Part shown: one piece after another, positions 1-12,144 of the stretch
Numbering within the stretch: position 1 is the stretch's first letter
How the letters are laid out: each line of letters begins with the position of its first letter
Source: Diphasiastrum complanatum
Lineage: Eukaryota; Streptophyta; Lycopodiopsida; Lycopodiales; Lycopodiaceae
NCBI GenBank assembly: GCA_029204225.1
Contig: CM055093.1
Coordinates: 27,315,566 to 27,379,565, forward strand
Direction: 5' to 3'
Length of the DNA stretch: 64,000 nucleotides
The notes under the pieces: model-generated
Database searches by the model: none
What the model saw: only the letters and a program-made list of their open reading frames with translations
Told to the model about the DNA's origin: nothing
Program-made: the position numbers and the translations under genes

Positions 1-13
1 AGATGACAAGAGG

Positions 14-577
14 GTGATCTACACGGCCAATGATGGTGAGTGTGCAATCAAAGAGATTGGCACAATTCCTATTTCTCTCTCTACAAATAGGAATGTTCAT
101 TTGGAGGATGTCTTGTTTATTCCATCTATTACCAAGAATTTGCTTAGTGTGAGTCAAATGCGAAGTAAGGGCCTCAAGGTGGAGTTTGATGGAGATGCTT
201 GTTTGATCAAAAGGAAGGATGTCTTGATTGGAAAAGGTAAAAGACAAGGCAAGGTGTTCAAACTTGATGCTTGTATTATTGCTAACCAAGTTGGATGTGT
301 TGCAAGGGAGCAAATTTCTATTCAAGAGGTTTGGCACAAAAGGATGGGACACCTCAACTTCAAGTCATTGGAGGTAATGGCAAGGAAGAAGGTTGTGATT
401 GGTCTTCCAAGTTCCTTAAGTAATGACAAGCATGTTTGTGAGTCTTGTGCTTTGTCTAAGTCACATAGACTACCTTATACTAGATCTATTTCTAGATCTA
501 CAAAGCCTTTTCAACTTGTACATTCGGATATCATGGATTTACTACAATTAGCAATAGTGGAGCTAAGATGTATGTAG
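14..577 (+). pseudogene. copia GAG-pre-integrase domain and start of integrase
   Basis: A 187-codon open stretch. Residues about 1-95 match the spacer after the copia protease (FIPSITKNLLSVSQM, SKGLKVEFDG). Residues about 107-150 form the HHCC zinc-binding pre-integrase domain: VWHKRMGHLN supplies the histidines and CESCALSKSHRLPY the paired cysteines. It ends at the start of the integrase core (LVHSDIM). The frame is then lost by an indel near 545-570, and the next piece continues in another frame. In the living family this domain helps integrase bind element ends. Confidence 0.88.
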
Positions 578-1367
578 CATTCATTGATGATTTTAGTAGA
601 TTTTGTTGGATCTATCTACTAAAGAGCAAGGATGAAGTGTATGATGTCTTTGTCAAGTTCAAGAATGCAAGGGAGAACCAATTTTCCACAAAGATCAAGT
701 GCTTGAGAGGTGACAATGGTGGTGAGTACATATCTAACAATTCAAGGCCTTTTGTGATGAGCATGGGATTAAGAGGGAGTATACAACATCAAGGACCCCA
801 CAACAAAATGGAGTGGCTGAAAGGAAGAATAGAACTTTATGTGTGAGTGCTAAAGCTATGAGGTTAAGTGCTAATCTTGACAAACCATTTTGGGATCAAG
901 CTTTGTTGTGTGCCAATTTCCTGTGCAATAGGTGGCCGAGTGCTATTTTGGATGGAAAGACACCTTTTGAGATGCTATTCAAGAGGAGGCCGAGTGTCAA
1001 CTTTCTAAAAACCTTTGGATGCACATGCTATGTCAACATTACTCTTGATGATAGGACCAAGGAGGATCCATCTTCAAGAAGAGGTATTTTTGTTGGATAT
1101 AGTGAGGTGAGTAAAGCCTACAAGGTTTACATTCCTTCTACTAACAAAGTGATTGTTGGTAGAGATGTCATTTTTTATGAGGGGAACAATCCAAAGGTGT
1201 CTTCAAGCATGATTGATGCTAAAGTAGATGGATCTAACATTCTTGATGTTGATGAGAAGGATCATACTTTGGATGGTGGTGATGATGGACTTCATCAAGT
1301 CAAAAGCCAAGGAGAACATCAAGAGAAAGACAAGTACCTTCAAGGCTCACATATGATCAAAGGGTAA
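568..1367 (+). pseudogene. copia integrase core (rve), two frames
   Basis: The DDE integrase core is spread over two overlapping frames. Positions 568-846 hold YVAFIDDFSRFCWIY and CLRGDNGGEYIS, the two catalytic aspartate regions. Positions 813-1367 hold MAERKNRTLC, after the catalytic glutamate region, then FWDQALLCANFLCNR and the carboxyl-terminal FGCTCYVNI..RGIFVGYS segment typical of copia integrase. A small deletion near 800-815 causes the frame change. Integrase would insert the reverse-transcribed cDNA into the host genome; this copy is broken. Confidence 0.9.
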
Positions 1368-2334
1368 GCAAATAGTTTTTGGAAATTATGTTGCTTTCCT
1401 AACCTCTTTGGATGATCCTACAAGTGTAGATCAAGCAAGGAAAGAAGAGGAGTGGATCCAAGCAATGGATCTTGAGTATCAAGCTCTTATGAAGAATGGA
1501 ACATGGAGATTGGTGGAGTTGCCTAAGGACAAGTAAGCTATTGGATGCAAATGGATCTTCAAGGTGAAGACAAACCAAGATGGATCTATCAACAAGCACA
1601 AGGCAAGGTTAGTGGCAAAAGGATATGCTCAACAACAAGGAATTGACTATGATGAGACCTTTGCACCCATGGCAGAGATGATAAGCATTCGAGTCATCAT
1701 TTCACTTGCTACACTTTATGGATGGAATCTATGACAAATGGACATTTCAAATGCATTCTTGAATGGTGATCTTGAGGAGGAAGTATACATGGAACAACCC
1801 GAGAGCTACATCTCATCAACAAAGCCAAATCATGTGTGTCTTCTACAAAAGAGTTTGTATGGCCTTAAGCAAGCACCAAGGAGTTGGTATGCTAAGCTTA
1901 ACACTTTTTTACTCTCTCAAAGATTTGTTATGAGTGAGTATGATCATTCACTCTATTATAGGTTTGCTGGAAATGATGTTACCATCTTGCTAATCTATGT
2001 GGATGATATCATCTTGAGTGGTGGAGACAATCAAAATGTGGAGGATATCAAGAGTGCTCTTAAGGAGGAGTTTGAGGTGCATGATCTTGGTAATTTGCAT
2101 TACATTTTAGGAATAAAAGTCATTAAATCTTTTCAATCTACTTTCATTTGTCAAGAGAAGTATGCTAATTCTATTCTAGAAAGATTTCATATGGTAGATG
2201 CAAAAGCTATTGATACACCTATGGATTCTCATGTAAAGCTTACTATAAGAGATAACGAAAGATCCTTCAAGGACATTACTCTCTATAGAAAGCTAGTTGG
2301 TTCACTCATCTATCTAGCCATTACTAGCTCGAAT
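1368..2334 (+). pseudogene. copia reverse transcriptase, truncated
   Basis: Translation from about 1390 gives the start of the RT_2 domain ([48 protein letters not shown]), with stops at about 1533 and 1732. From 1738 the frame is open: MDISNAFLNGDLEEEVYMEQP, then SLYGLKQAPRSWY, then the catalytic YVDD box at about 1999-2010 (LLIYVDDIILSG). The domain breaks off after LVGSLIYLAIT. The catalytic aspartates are preserved even though the reading frame is not. Confidence 0.92.
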
Positions 2335-2700
2335 ATTGAGACAGTGACCCTCGAAGTACCTCGAAATGTACATCGAAAATACCTCCAAAAATTCGTGTCT
2401 TGAGTCTCCAAAAATTCGTCTCTCCAGAAATTGACAATGGCCCTAGAAATGTATTTCGAAAATTTGGAGTCTCCAAAAATTGAGTCTCAAAAATTTGGAG
2501 ACTCCAAAAATTCGAGTGTAGAAAAATTCAAGTTTCGAGTCTCTCCACAAAATTTCGTCTCTCCACAATGTTTTGAGTCTCGAAAATTTGGAGACACTCC
2601 CAAAATTAGAGTTTCGAGTCTCAAGAATTTCTTGTCTCGAAAATTTCGAGACTCAAAACATTGAATCTCCAGAAATTTGAGTTTAGACATTCGTGTCTAG
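2335..2700 (+). repeat. GAGTCTCC/CCAAAAATT-type dispersed repeat, copy 1
   Basis: About 365 bp built from short variants of GAGTCTCCAAAAATTCG, many of them locally palindromic (for example TTTGGAGTCTCCAAA). The same higher-order sequence occurs inverted at 27720-28785. Both copies share, in order, a 'gacagtgaccctcga' start, a 'gtcttgagtctcc' block, 'gacaatggccctagaaatgta' and the following SPKIE..FGDS..SS frame. It is therefore a specific dispersed element rather than generic low complexity. Its left edge interrupts the copia RT. No coding function is proposed. Confidence 0.8.
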
Positions 2701-2757
2701 GAAAACTCTGAATTCGAGTCGAGTTGAGTCAATTGAAAAAAATTCTCTGAATTCAAG

Positions 2758-4061
<1,304 letters not shown>

Positions 4062-4117
<56 letters not shown>

Positions 4118-4136
4118 CACACACACACACACACAC
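4062..4136. repeat. (CT)n followed by (CA)n microsatellite
   Basis: A CT run to about 4113, a short T/C spacer, then (CA)n to about 4136. Confidence 0.97.
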
Positions 4137-4216
4137 CTTCATTGTACTTTTGTGCATAAGAAACACCTTAATAAATATTATAAAAACAATGGTTGAATTG
4201 AGTTAACTACAAATCT

Positions 4217-5787
4217 TTAAATTGAATTAACAAAATAATACCTTCTATACACATGCATAGGCTGTGGTGTGGTTTGGGTCATGCGAAGAATCTCAGCTTG
4301 CATTCGTATCAGACTCTCTTGCAATTCCTTGATCTTTAACTCCACCTTTGCTTCTACTTGTGAATTCAACCTTGCGTCCACAAGTTTGTCAACCTCCTCC
4401 ATACTAACATAGTTAGATCTGTGCCTTCTATCAGGTAGTGCTGCACCAAGGTCGCATCCTGGGACATGTCCTCTATTTACTTTTCCAAAGTAAGCATCTA
4501 GAGGAACGCTAGTCTCATCTCCTGCAGTTTTCTCCAAACTCTAGAAATTGAAACAACAAATGCAATGTCAATCAAAACATCACATATTGTTAAAACCATG
4601 TAAACAATTTTTTTTAATAAACTTACATACCTGCATTTTTTCCTTTGCAAATTCATTGAGCTCCTTATGGTTTTTACTTCCCTTGAAAGTGTGCGCACAG
4701 ATAAAAAGCTCTTTGGCTGATGGTTCTCGTCCTAACTCTTTTTCCTAATACAAAATTAAAAAAGAAATTACATACTTATAATGTTACAAAAACTTTAACA
4801 ATAAGCTTTAGATTTACAAAGTGTACCATATCGTCTTTCAGGCCAACATAACCAGTACGACCCACGTGCAAACTCCTCATGAATTTGGCACGATTTGCAC
4901 TATTTCGTTCTCTCATCTTCTGTTGAAAGTAGAAAACAATAACATAGAAATTAGAAATGCACATATTATAAGATTTAAATTCTACAAAACATTTATTGTT
5001 TCTTTTAAAACAAGTGAAATAAAATGGTGTTTTAAACTAATTTATACTTGGTGTTCTGGAGAATCATAGATTTGTTGAAATTTGAGCCATTTTTCTTGAT
5101 CTCGCAACCAACGAGGCTTAATCGACTCTTTTCTCTCTACACGTGCATTAGTGATAATTTTAAAGACGTGTAAATCCACATGTTTGATATAATTAGAAAA
5201 TATGAACTATAGAACATGAATTTATTTTTCAAATAAAAACTCGATAATTTTTTATTGTGAGACTAAAGCAGCTTATGGTTCAATACATTCTTTAAATAAA
5301 ATACCTCATGACGCAAATTACGAAAAACATGCGAAAATTTGTCTTTGAAATATTTTTCCACATATTTACAATCGTACGAAGCCTGACAAATGACAATGAA
5401 AGAATGTTACAAATTACATTTTCTTTTAAGTACATTCTAAAAAAAAAACACAAAGCTTGCATGATTTATAAAGATTCTTTCACGTGTTCTATACCTCAAG
5501 TCCTTGCTTTACCGCATCGATTTCAACTCTTGGACAACTCTTGACGTTGGACACGGTAAGCTCAACTCGAGATGCTACTAGATTTCGAAATCTCTGTACA
5601 AATCTCTCTCCATGATCCCCTCTAGGCTGTCCTCCATCTGTGGTTTTCACCACAATTTGACCCTCTATTATTTTTTTTTCTCTCAATGTTTTTCTTCTGT
5701 GTGCTCTTTTCTCTTTTTGCCTGGACTTACCCATATCTACAAATGGGACATGATCATTCAGTACAGGAAGGATTGTCCACTGAGAGC
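4217..5787 (-). pseudogene. En/Spm-CACTA second-ORF protein (plant transposase Ptta/En/Spm type)
   Basis: Minus-strand pieces with plausible splice sites read as one spliced gene: about 5787-5495, 5136-5048, 4919-4827, 4744-4631 and 4540-4217. In order they give GGQPRGDHGERFVQRFRNL and a weakly conserved core, then PRWLRDQEKWLKFQQIYDSPEHQ-like sequence, MRERNSANRAKFM, EKELGREPSAKELF, and a coiled-coil tail (SMEEVDKLVDARLNSQVEAKVELKIKEL). The pattern 'NRAK..', 'E..LGREP' and a terminal coiled coil is characteristic of the plant transposase (Ptta/En/Spm) family, the DNA-binding accessory protein of CACTA elements. An upstream exon may lie at 5900-6300 (acidic and proline-rich). No matching terminal inverted repeats were found. 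It could be degenerate or merely low-identity; I did not find a continuous frame. Confidence 0.7.
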
Positions 5788-6700
5788 CTATTGTGTCTGC
5801 ATACAAAAAAGAATACAATATACTAATGAGAAGCGATAAAAATGTTGGCTTAAGGAGTACAAACTTAAGAAAATAGTCATGTTACAAACAATTTAATTGT
5901 GAACAAGTTAGTTGCACAACATTTTGAATCTCCATAATTGAGCACCTGGTGGTGGTGGTGGGGGACTATCGTGCTCTTCCATTGCCTCGTCATCAATCTC
6001 ATGACTCCTAGAATGTGGGGCACGATCATCTGGCGGAGAAGGCGTGACCGTCTCATGAGAGCCAAGTATATCTGCGTGTACATAATGTAGTAATTAAATA
6101 TAACAAAATTTCAATTTAATACATACAAAAATAGGCATTCTAATAACATTGCAAATATTTCAACAAATAACATTTTAATCATATGAAAAGTATACAATTT
6201 GAAATTTAATACCTTGTAATGGTTGCATGATACTGTAATCCTCTTCTATAGCCTCGTCATCAATAAAACGACTCCTCCTAGGTCGATAATCTTTTTTTGC
6301 ATCTTTATTGATTGGAGCAGTGTCATGTATCAGAGTCTAGTAACTTCATCCTATTGTGTGGTAAATTTTGTTGCAATAAGGGCAGAACAAATACTAGAAT
6401 ACAATAAGTGTATATATATTACAAAAAACAATTTGAATCTCAAGCTCATTCACGGCCTTGGCCAAGTTGGCCATTTTGTCCATTGACATGAAAATGACTA
6501 GTCCCAATATAAAGGATGTCATGATGGTAAAATGGCTCACAATTGTATAAAAAAAATTGCTTTTTACCTATTTCTACAAGCAAAAAAGGCTAAAAATACC
6601 ACTGAACACCTCAATGAATGGTTCGAAACTGTAAAAAAATGAATCTACCTTACTAGGCAAGTGGTAATTATAAGGAATCTGTGATCATGGCCCCATGTCT
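5788..6700. other. upstream part of the CACTA gene and AT-rich spacer
   Basis: At 5930-6080 and 6230-6300 the minus strand carries two similar short blocks (DDEAMEE-like and 'cctcgtcatcaat'), which look like duplicated 5' exons of the CACTA gene. The remainder is AT-rich with no further recognisable feature. Confidence 0.35.
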
Positions 6701-8260
6701 TAGTCAAATCAAGCATCGCTCATATTGGAGTTCATTTGCTAACAATTGCACATGCTCGTCTTGGATCACTAACTAGTCCACCTAGAAACCCTAATTTTGG
6801 TCTATCTAATTTACTGGCCATTTACGAGCAAAGTGAGACAAAAAAAAATCCTGTTTAGTGGCTTCACGTATGTGCTTATAGTCCTGTGACATTACAAAAA
6901 TGACCATCATTTAAGTATGGGCCATGTCGAACGTGTCTTTGAGTCGAAAGACCTCACAACGATCTACTTTTTCCAGGCAATGAATAGCCTAATTTCGACA
7001 GTCCATAACTTGACTATTTCATGCCCTTCCTAGTTCAGATAAATTCATTCTAATTCAATTTGATGTTAGCTCCTAGTCAAATTGAATAGCACCCAAATCA
7101 TAGTTCGTTTGCTAAAGATTGGCCATGCTCATCTCAAATCACTAACTAGTCCACCTAGAAATCCTAATTTTGGTTTGAATTTGGACTTCATTCAATCAAA
7201 CTAGGACGAATTGGACAAGAATCTAGTTTCTAGTCTGTTAAGTAAGCGTTTCTATGCATGGCACAGAATCAACGGGTATTTATGAATAAAGCACTTTGAA
7301 CTAATACTCGAATTCATCTCACAAGTTCCCAACATGTGTACAGAGTAGGTGGAAGCAATCAAAGTTTAGTGCTTCAGACTTTTAGCATCCTCAAAACCTG
7401 GGAATGGCACTGCTATTCAAACAATAAAGGCCAATTGCATAAGGAACGTCCATAAGTTGACGGTTTTATGCCCTTCCTAGGTAATTCTTATTCATTTTGG
7501 TGTTTGCTCGTTGATAATTCAAGCATCACTCTAATCGGAGTTTGTTTGTTAAAAAATTGGTCGTGCTCTTCTCGAACCACAAACTAGTCCACCTAGAAAC
7601 TCTTATTTTGGTCTATCTAATGGGTTGGCCATTTACGATCAAAGTGGGACAAAAAAAATACGATGTCTAGCTAGACATGTTCATAACAGTAGTGAGGACC
7701 ACCCGTCTCGATTGTGCCATGCTCTAGAATGAAATCTAGTTTGAGGGCCTAGGTTGGGTTGAAAAGACTTATCTAATGTTATATTTAGGCCCAACTTCGG
7801 GTGCTTTGGACCTTATCCTACATTGAATGTTCTAACCCTAGCATGGCTTCAGGTGTTTCCTTATGGACCTATGACATTATGGAGATGTTTGAATATGGGC
7901 CATGTCGACGAACGTGTTTTTGAGTTGAAAGACATCCCAAAGGTCTAATCTTTCCATGCAATGAATAGTCAAATCAAGCATCGCTCGAATTGGAGTTCAT
8001 TTGCTAACAACTAGCCATGCTCATCTCGAATCACTAACTTTGATCCATAACTGGATGGTTTTGTATCCTTCCTAGCTCAGTTCAATTAATCCTAATTCAG
8101 TTTGATATTAGCTCCTAGTCATATCAAGCATCGCTTAAATTGGAGTTTGTTTTGCTAAAAATTGGCCATGTTCGTCTCATATCACTATCTAGTCCACCTA
8201 TAAACGCAAATTGTTGTCTATCCAACGTGCTGACCATCAATGATGCGAGGCCAAGAAAAA
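6700..8260. repeat. diverged tandem array, unit about 370-450 bp
   Basis: The block 'actagtccacctagaaa..ctaattttggtctatct', preceded by 'caagcatcgct..attggagtt.gtttgcta', recurs at about 6705, 7075, 7518, 7967 (partial) and 8116. A second conserved block ('tatgcccttcctag') recurs at about 7020, 7465 and 8060 between them. Spacing is roughly 370-450 bp, with an extra copy 149 bp from its neighbour. This is a degenerate satellite-like array without coding potential. Confidence 0.75.
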
Positions 8261-9540
8261 TACAGTATGCCCTACACCCTTGTTAGAAATCAATAATGCC
8301 ATGTTACATTCATTGACGAGGGGTTTGCTAAGGATTGCAACCCATTAGCTGCTATGGAACGGAAATGACTAGCTTAGATAATTCAGGAATATTTCAATAT
8401 CAAAATATAAGCTATACAGAAACGACATTTCAGACCCCCACATTCCAAAACGCAGCATTTCAGAACATAATGTCCTTAAGCTCCGAAACATTGTTCCCCA
8501 AAAAAGGAAAAAAATTTCGTTACCAGCTAACAATTAACCTATGTACAAGTGAATGAGAGGTACATTTACCTATGTACAATTTTTTTTGTTAATAGTTAAC
8601 AATTTACCCATGTACAAGTGAAGCTAAAAACTTAAAACTAAGCTCAAGAACCAACAAAACATTTTGGTCAAATTATGGTTCAATCCCACAAGCAAGCATG
8701 TGGCTATGAGGCTTTGCCATAGATTTTTTGAAAAGGGGTCCTAGTCTTGATTTTAATTTTCATTTTTGTTTGAAGTTGCCAAATGTGGCAGGTTCATGGT
8801 GTGAAAAAAAAAAATTTGGCCTTGATTTTTGCAAAAAAAAATTTGCAAGCCTAGGAGTGAAAATTATTTTCAGGCCCGGGCCCCTGCTAGTATCTCATCC
8901 TTTGCTCGGAACCCTACCTCTATTTCCCCTCTTCATATCTCTCTCTCGCTCTCTCTCGCTCTCTTTCGCTCTCTCTCCACATAATAAAACAGCAAAGAGG
9001 CAAGTACCTCTTGAGAGCTTTTCAACCTGTCTTTTTCTTGCTTTTAATCTTTTGAAGGTTTTGTTCTCCATTTAAAACAATGTCTATGTTGCCTTCTGCT
9101 CTGCTCCCAAGTAGACTCTTTGGAAGGTATGATGAGTTCCAGAAATGCCTTTTTAACATAAAGATTACCTTTCACAGTGGAGCTCGTTCTCCATAACTGG
9201 AAATAGATTGTGTAACAATAGTCTGAAACCATATCAATGCCAAATATAGTTTCAGCAGAGCAAAAAATTTAGAATTTTTTTTTTTAGGTTTATACACAAT
9301 GTGAATAGGCTAAACTCATTTCAAAAATACATTTAAAACGCTGCTACTTCTGGGAAACCTATTGTTGCTATTCGGTACATGGATGCATCTTCTTATTTGA
9401 ACATCTATGAGCATCTCTGAACAGACATTAAGCATGGCATTGTGAAATAGAAATTGTTTTTCTCTGAGAAATGTGCCTAATCAGAGCGATGTAGACAGCA
9501 TACCCATTTTTGGTCAACGCGCTAGAGAGATGAACTCTTT
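8261..9540. other. non-coding stretch with minor repeats
   Basis: A motif 'aacaatttacccatgtacaagtgaa' occurs twice (about 8527 and 8598). A CT-rich patch lies at 8936-8980. Open frames here are short and composed of low-complexity residues. No gene is recognised. Confidence 0.45.
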
Positions 9541-9549
9541 CTGATCTGC

Positions 9550-9930
9550 ATTTGAGAGAGAGAATTGAGAGCATGCCACAGTCACGAGTAGCAGATGAAT
9601 GTATACCAGCAGCCACAGTCATGAGTAGGAGGTAAGGTTTTTCCCATTGAATGCATGCCACATGCCGTAGAGCTTAGAGAGTCAAATGCAATTGAAAAAT
9701 GATAGAACTGAATGCATGCCACAGTCTGTAGAGCGTAGAGAGCTGAATGCGAACGTAGAGAGCTGAATGTGATGAGAACGATAAATGAATGCATTCATAG
9801 TACTGCAGAGAGGGAGGCGAACTAGTATAGAATTGCAGAGAAGGCGCGAAGATGGAGGTGAACACGAGAGAGGGTGTGAAGATGGAGGTGAACACAAGAA
9901 CTACTGTGTTGCAGGAGGGCGCGAAGTTGG
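9550..9930. repeat. short interrupted direct repeats (GAATGCATGCCACA / GATGGAGGTGAACAC)
   Basis: 'gaatgcatgccaca' occurs at about 9650 and 9711. 'gtagagagctgaatg' occurs twice near 9734-9770. 'gatggaggtgaacac' occurs at about 9851 and 9881, with the shared prefix 'gcgcgaa' recurring a third time at 9920. These are small local duplications, and several overlapping frames on the minus strand are their by-products. Confidence 0.6.
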
Positions 9931-10289
9931 AGAGGTTGAGAGTGGTTTTCAAAACAATTTGTGAATGACATGTGAAAATGACCCTTGCAAGTATTTTTTA
10001 AATGGAACTTTTGACGAACAAATTGCCCCAAATTCTCGTATTGCATTCATTGCTACAACAGTCGGGCTCAACATTTTTAAAACAAACTACCTTCTCACCT
10101 ACAAAACATTTTAAACTGGCATATCTAATCAAAAGTCTTTTTGTCTTGTTTTTTCACCAAACCAAGAAGTTTGGAGCATAGATGTAGCTCGTTTCGATAC
10201 GATCACAGATGGTCTCAGTAAGTGTGTTTTCACTCAGGGAGTTGGAAGGCCAAATCATGAAGAGGCCTTACCGTCGAGGCGGGGTCTAC

Positions 10290-10420
10290 CAGCAGCCCTC
10301 GGACCTTGCCGTTGGGGGGCATTGCCCCCCAAACCCCCCACCGAGGGGCTACTGCCCCCCAGACCCCTTGTTTCTCGGGGGGCTACTACCCCCCGAACCC
10401 CCTGAGCATTTATTAACCAA
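10290..10420. repeat. G-run/C-run hairpin cluster
   Basis: Three or four successive units of G-run, short loop, C-run occur in an otherwise AT-rich region: TTGGGGGGCATTGCCCCCCAA (about 10314-10334) is a perfect inverted repeat with a three-base loop, and TCGGGGGG..CCCCCCGA follows near 10375-10396. Units are spaced about 30-35 bp apart by 'aacccccaccgagg'-type text. Both G-quadruplex and hairpin formation are possible. I do not assign it to a named family. Confidence 0.75.
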
Positions 10421-11118
10421 ATAGCTATTGAGAATAAAATTTGTTTGTGCCCTATCTACTGCACTTCTGAGAGGCAAAACACTGGTTTGACCATTGATCC
10501 CCTAAATAAATTTCAGCCATAAGCTATTTTTTCAAAAAAAAAATATTACGAATCACGTTTCCGAGAAACGCGGTTTTAGAAATGCGTTTCGGTGCAACTA
10601 TGATTTGGAGTATCATATTCGAGGCATGGACGTAATAGAAATTAGTTCGAGAACCTGGTAGAGATCATATCAAACATACTGATTGCGGCCTACCAAAAGC
10701 TAAGGTCAATTCTGCCAAACAAACGGTATTACTAGTTTTTCATTCAATGAAAATAGAAGTTCCCATATCTTTACTCCCCATGGCTAATTTTAAAAACAAG
10801 TTGGAAAAATGAATTCCTCTTGCCTTATGCTTGTTGATTCCCCTGTGAGATGTGTTAATCAAGCCCACATTACATTTTGCATAGTGGTTCATCCTTGTCT
10901 TCCAATGGCAATTCCTATTTTTTGTACTAAAACTTTTAGATCAATGAGCATGTAATTTTATCAATCAACTTTAATCTTTGAGTATAATAGTGTTCACTTA
11001 TGCCACTACATAATTAACATAACTCTAAACTTAGAAATAGAAGTTATCTCTACTCAATATTTCTGTATCTTGCTTTGTGTATACACACAAACTGATTATT
11101 ATTTCCAAATGCATGCAG
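10421..11118. other. AT-rich spacer
   Basis: No gene recognised. 'cactacat' at about 11003 resembles a CACTA terminus but has no convincing partner (see rejected items). Confidence 0.4.
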
Positions 11119-12144
11119 TTCATGATGACACTGATGACATATTGAGGAAAGCGGATAGGGTTAAAGACCTTTTGAACCAATCCAAGCAGGAAGCTGCAGC
11201 ACATGGCACAACATTTGTGCATTGTCCTTGTCGCCATTGTTTGAGATGTACTCTAAAGAGTCTAGATGAGGTTGAGCGACACTTGATCTTAAATGGACCA
11301 AAGCCCTTTGTCGATCCACAAATTGAGAAGGTAAAGTATCATAAATCCTTCAAAATATATCTGTAAATGTTTGACAAAAAAGACAAATTGGTTTGCCTAT
11401 TTTAAACATATTCTAATTCATGTATTATAATTATTATGTAAGTGATTTATTTACACTTGGGTGGAGTTAACTATTTTGTGTTGTAACTCATGGTTATGTA
11501 TTAGCTAGCTATTGATAATGGTTATTGGTCAGTAATTGTGTTTGAAAACATCATGTTTTGAATATCACTCTTACTGCTTACAAGAATGTGTGTCTAGTGT
11601 GTTTACTTTGATGTATTGCCAATTTTTTGGCCATGTGCTACAAGCCGTAATCTTGTGGTCATGATTTTTTGGTATATTTCAGAGTTCATCAAAGATCAAA
11701 GAGAATAAAATGCAAAATCCAACAATACATGTACTTGACCTTGATCCAAATATTGAGCTCACAAATATGGTTCAAAATGCCTTTGAGACAATAGACATGG
11801 TTTCATTGGAATGTGAGATTCAAAATGACGAGGATCCACACAATAGTAATGAGTTCAAAGAATATGTAAACCAAGGTACAAGTGGTAAGGAAGGTGATGA
11901 AGATGTTGATGCAAAAAAGTTTTCTTCTCTAATGAAGGATGCAAAGAAGCCATTGTATGAAGGATGCAAAAAAAGTAAACTATTTTCTATATTATGTCTC
12001 TATAATTTAAAGGTGGTTCATGGATGGTCGCAAAGTAGTTTTGATGAGCTACTAACCTTGCTTCGTGAGCATCTATTGCCTGAAAGTAATGAACTTCCAC
12101 GCTCAGGTGATCAAGGAGATTGGTCTAGGCTAAAGCATTTGTAG
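11119..12144 (+). pseudogene. CACTA TNP2-like transposase, amino-terminal part only
   Basis: Two exons splice in phase: about 11119-11330 (donor AAG|GTAAAG) and 11683-12144 (acceptor TTTCAG). Exon 1 contains the transposase-associated zinc motif FVHCPCRHCLRC followed by LDEVERHLILNG. Exon 2 contains FSSLMKDAKKPLYEGCKK, LYNLKVVHGWSQSSFDELL and LLREHLLPE, the segment preceding the DDE domain in TNP2/TNPD proteins. A stop at 12142 ends the frame just where the transposase domain proper should begin, so the catalytic part is absent. This copy is transcribed, if at all, opposite to the CACTA accessory gene at 4.2-5.8 kb. It therefore need not belong to the same element. Confidence 0.82.

Larger units (their letters stand above)
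1..2334 (+). mobile_element. Ty1/copia retrotransposon, truncated at both ends, degenerate
   Basis: The order pre-integrase, integrase, reverse transcriptase defines a Ty1/copia polyprotein. Its gag, protease and 5' LTR lie outside the window to the left. The coding frame is broken by frameshifts near 570 and 815-846 and by stops at about 1533 and 1732. Homology stops abruptly at about 2334, inside the conserved segment that ends the RT domain (VGSLIYLAIT), where a GAGTCTCC-rich repeat begins. RNase H and the 3' LTR are missing. The element cannot be autonomous. Confidence 0.93.

Noticed and set aside
9428-10046. Overlapping minus-strand frames rich in Ser, His, Leu
   Set aside because: They overlap in different frames over short direct repeats and none shows a domain.
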